A stretch of DNA of 64,000 nucleotides from NCBI GenBank assembly GCA_000708835.1, contig DF237288.1, forward strand, positions 1 to 64,000, in the 5' to 3' direction. This stretch comes from Klebsormidium nitens. Lineage: Eukaryota; Streptophyta; Klebsormidiophyceae; Klebsormidiales; Klebsormidiaceae. The stretch's first letter is position 1. Every line of letters begins with the position of its first letter. A program made the position numbers and the translations under genes. This document shows positions 63,507 to 64,000 of this stretch, piece by piece. Under the pieces are notes generated by a model that ran no database searches, was not told the origin of the DNA, and saw only the letters and a list, made by a program, of their open reading frames with translations.

Positions 63507-64000
63507 GGAGACCATCTCGAAAGCCCAAAGCCTTGGCCAGGGAACTGGTCGAGTTAAGACATCTGCGGAACTGCTTTGTTGGGCCGACACTAGAAAAGCA
63601 TTCTGGGAGAGCTTCATTCCATCAGATGTATGTGCGATTTAACCACGATACAGGCCTTCGAAGATCGTGTGCAAGGCGTTTTATTGTCATTCTTTCGATC
63701 AATAAAGGCATGTAAAAGCGCTAATTGACAGCATTGTCGAGTACACTGCAAATGGCATGCAGTGTGCTGGGTGGTGCTGCTTGACAGCTGCAATCCTGTG
63801 CCACAAGTACTTGATTACTTGTATGATCCCAAACCTATGCCATGCTAAACCGCCAGCTCGCCTTGGTCGCAAGAAATTAGATCGTGCAAACTCGGTCCAA
63901 CATAGTCGGGATTTCCAAGTAAACCTTCATGCAGATTTCGGAGGCCAAATGTTGTTGTTGCACGTCACCGCAGTACAATCAGGTTAGGCAACGTTCGAAT
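63507..64000. other. SPT16 3' flank
   Basis: This is the 3' untranslated region and downstream sequence of SPT16. An AATAAA signal at 63701-63706, followed by TGTAAA, is the likely polyadenylation signal, about 195 bp after the stop codon. Beyond it I see no gene. Confidence 0.55.
63701..63706 (+). terminator. AATAAA polyadenylation signal of SPT16
   Basis: A canonical AATAAA hexamer lies 195 bp past the SPT16 stop in a T-rich context, with TGTAAA five bases later. The cleavage site is not marked in the sequence. Confidence 0.55.

Overview
This is nuclear DNA from a eukaryote of the green lineage, most likely a streptophyte (charophyte-grade) alga. Genes are spread over both strands and cut by many short spliceosomal introns. 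The deduced proteins look plant-like: a RAD54 ending in an Asp-rich DDDF tail, a SIK1-type Ste20 kinase, an ABC1-kinase/beta-lactamase fusion of the land-plant type, a plant-type OXA1, and the minor-spliceosome 59K protein. The base composition is moderate rather than extremely GC-rich, which fits a streptophyte better than most chlorophytes. The exact species is not established.

I rebuilt ten genes exon by exon, keeping the reading phase across every junction. These models use 115 introns, 113 of them GT-AG and two GC-AG; I saw no AT-AC introns. Left to right: a PIF/Harbinger transposase with a frame break (0.25-1.6 kb, minus); a repeat-rich stretch (2.3-4.7 kb); U11/U12-59K/PDCD7 (6.3-8.8 kb, minus) head to head with RAD54 (9.5-16.7 kb, plus); a monoacylglycerol-lipase-like alpha/beta hydrolase with a signal anchor (18.2-21.0 kb, minus); a broken small ABM-like gene (22.5-23.0 kb, plus); a second, soluble hydrolase of the same family (26.0-29.75 kb, minus) carrying a hAT-type MITE in an intron; an unknown acidic membrane-anchored protein (30.2-31.7 kb, plus); a SIK1/MST-like kinase (33.3-38.9 kb, minus) head to head with the ABC1K-beta-lactamase fusion (40.1-47.2 kb, plus), with a TA-flanked MITE between them; a coiled-coil protein (49.3-51.4 kb, plus); OXA1 (52.3-55.1 kb, minus) head to head with FACT subunit SPT16 (55.9-63.5 kb, plus).

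The genes do not form one pathway. They cover DNA repair and chromatin (RAD54, SPT16), RNA splicing (59K), organelle biogenesis and lipids (OXA1, ABC1K fusion, two lipases) and signalling (kinase). The main layout feature is four divergent gene pairs with 0.4-1.2 kb shared upstream regions. The clearest new signals are the complete hAT MITE with perfect 8-bp target duplications, the second MITE in the kinase/ABC1K intergenic region, a duplicated tRNA-B-box-bearing repeat, shifted intron positions between the two lipase paralogs, and a Cys-rich N-terminus on RAD54. I did not find an obviously new multi-gene system.
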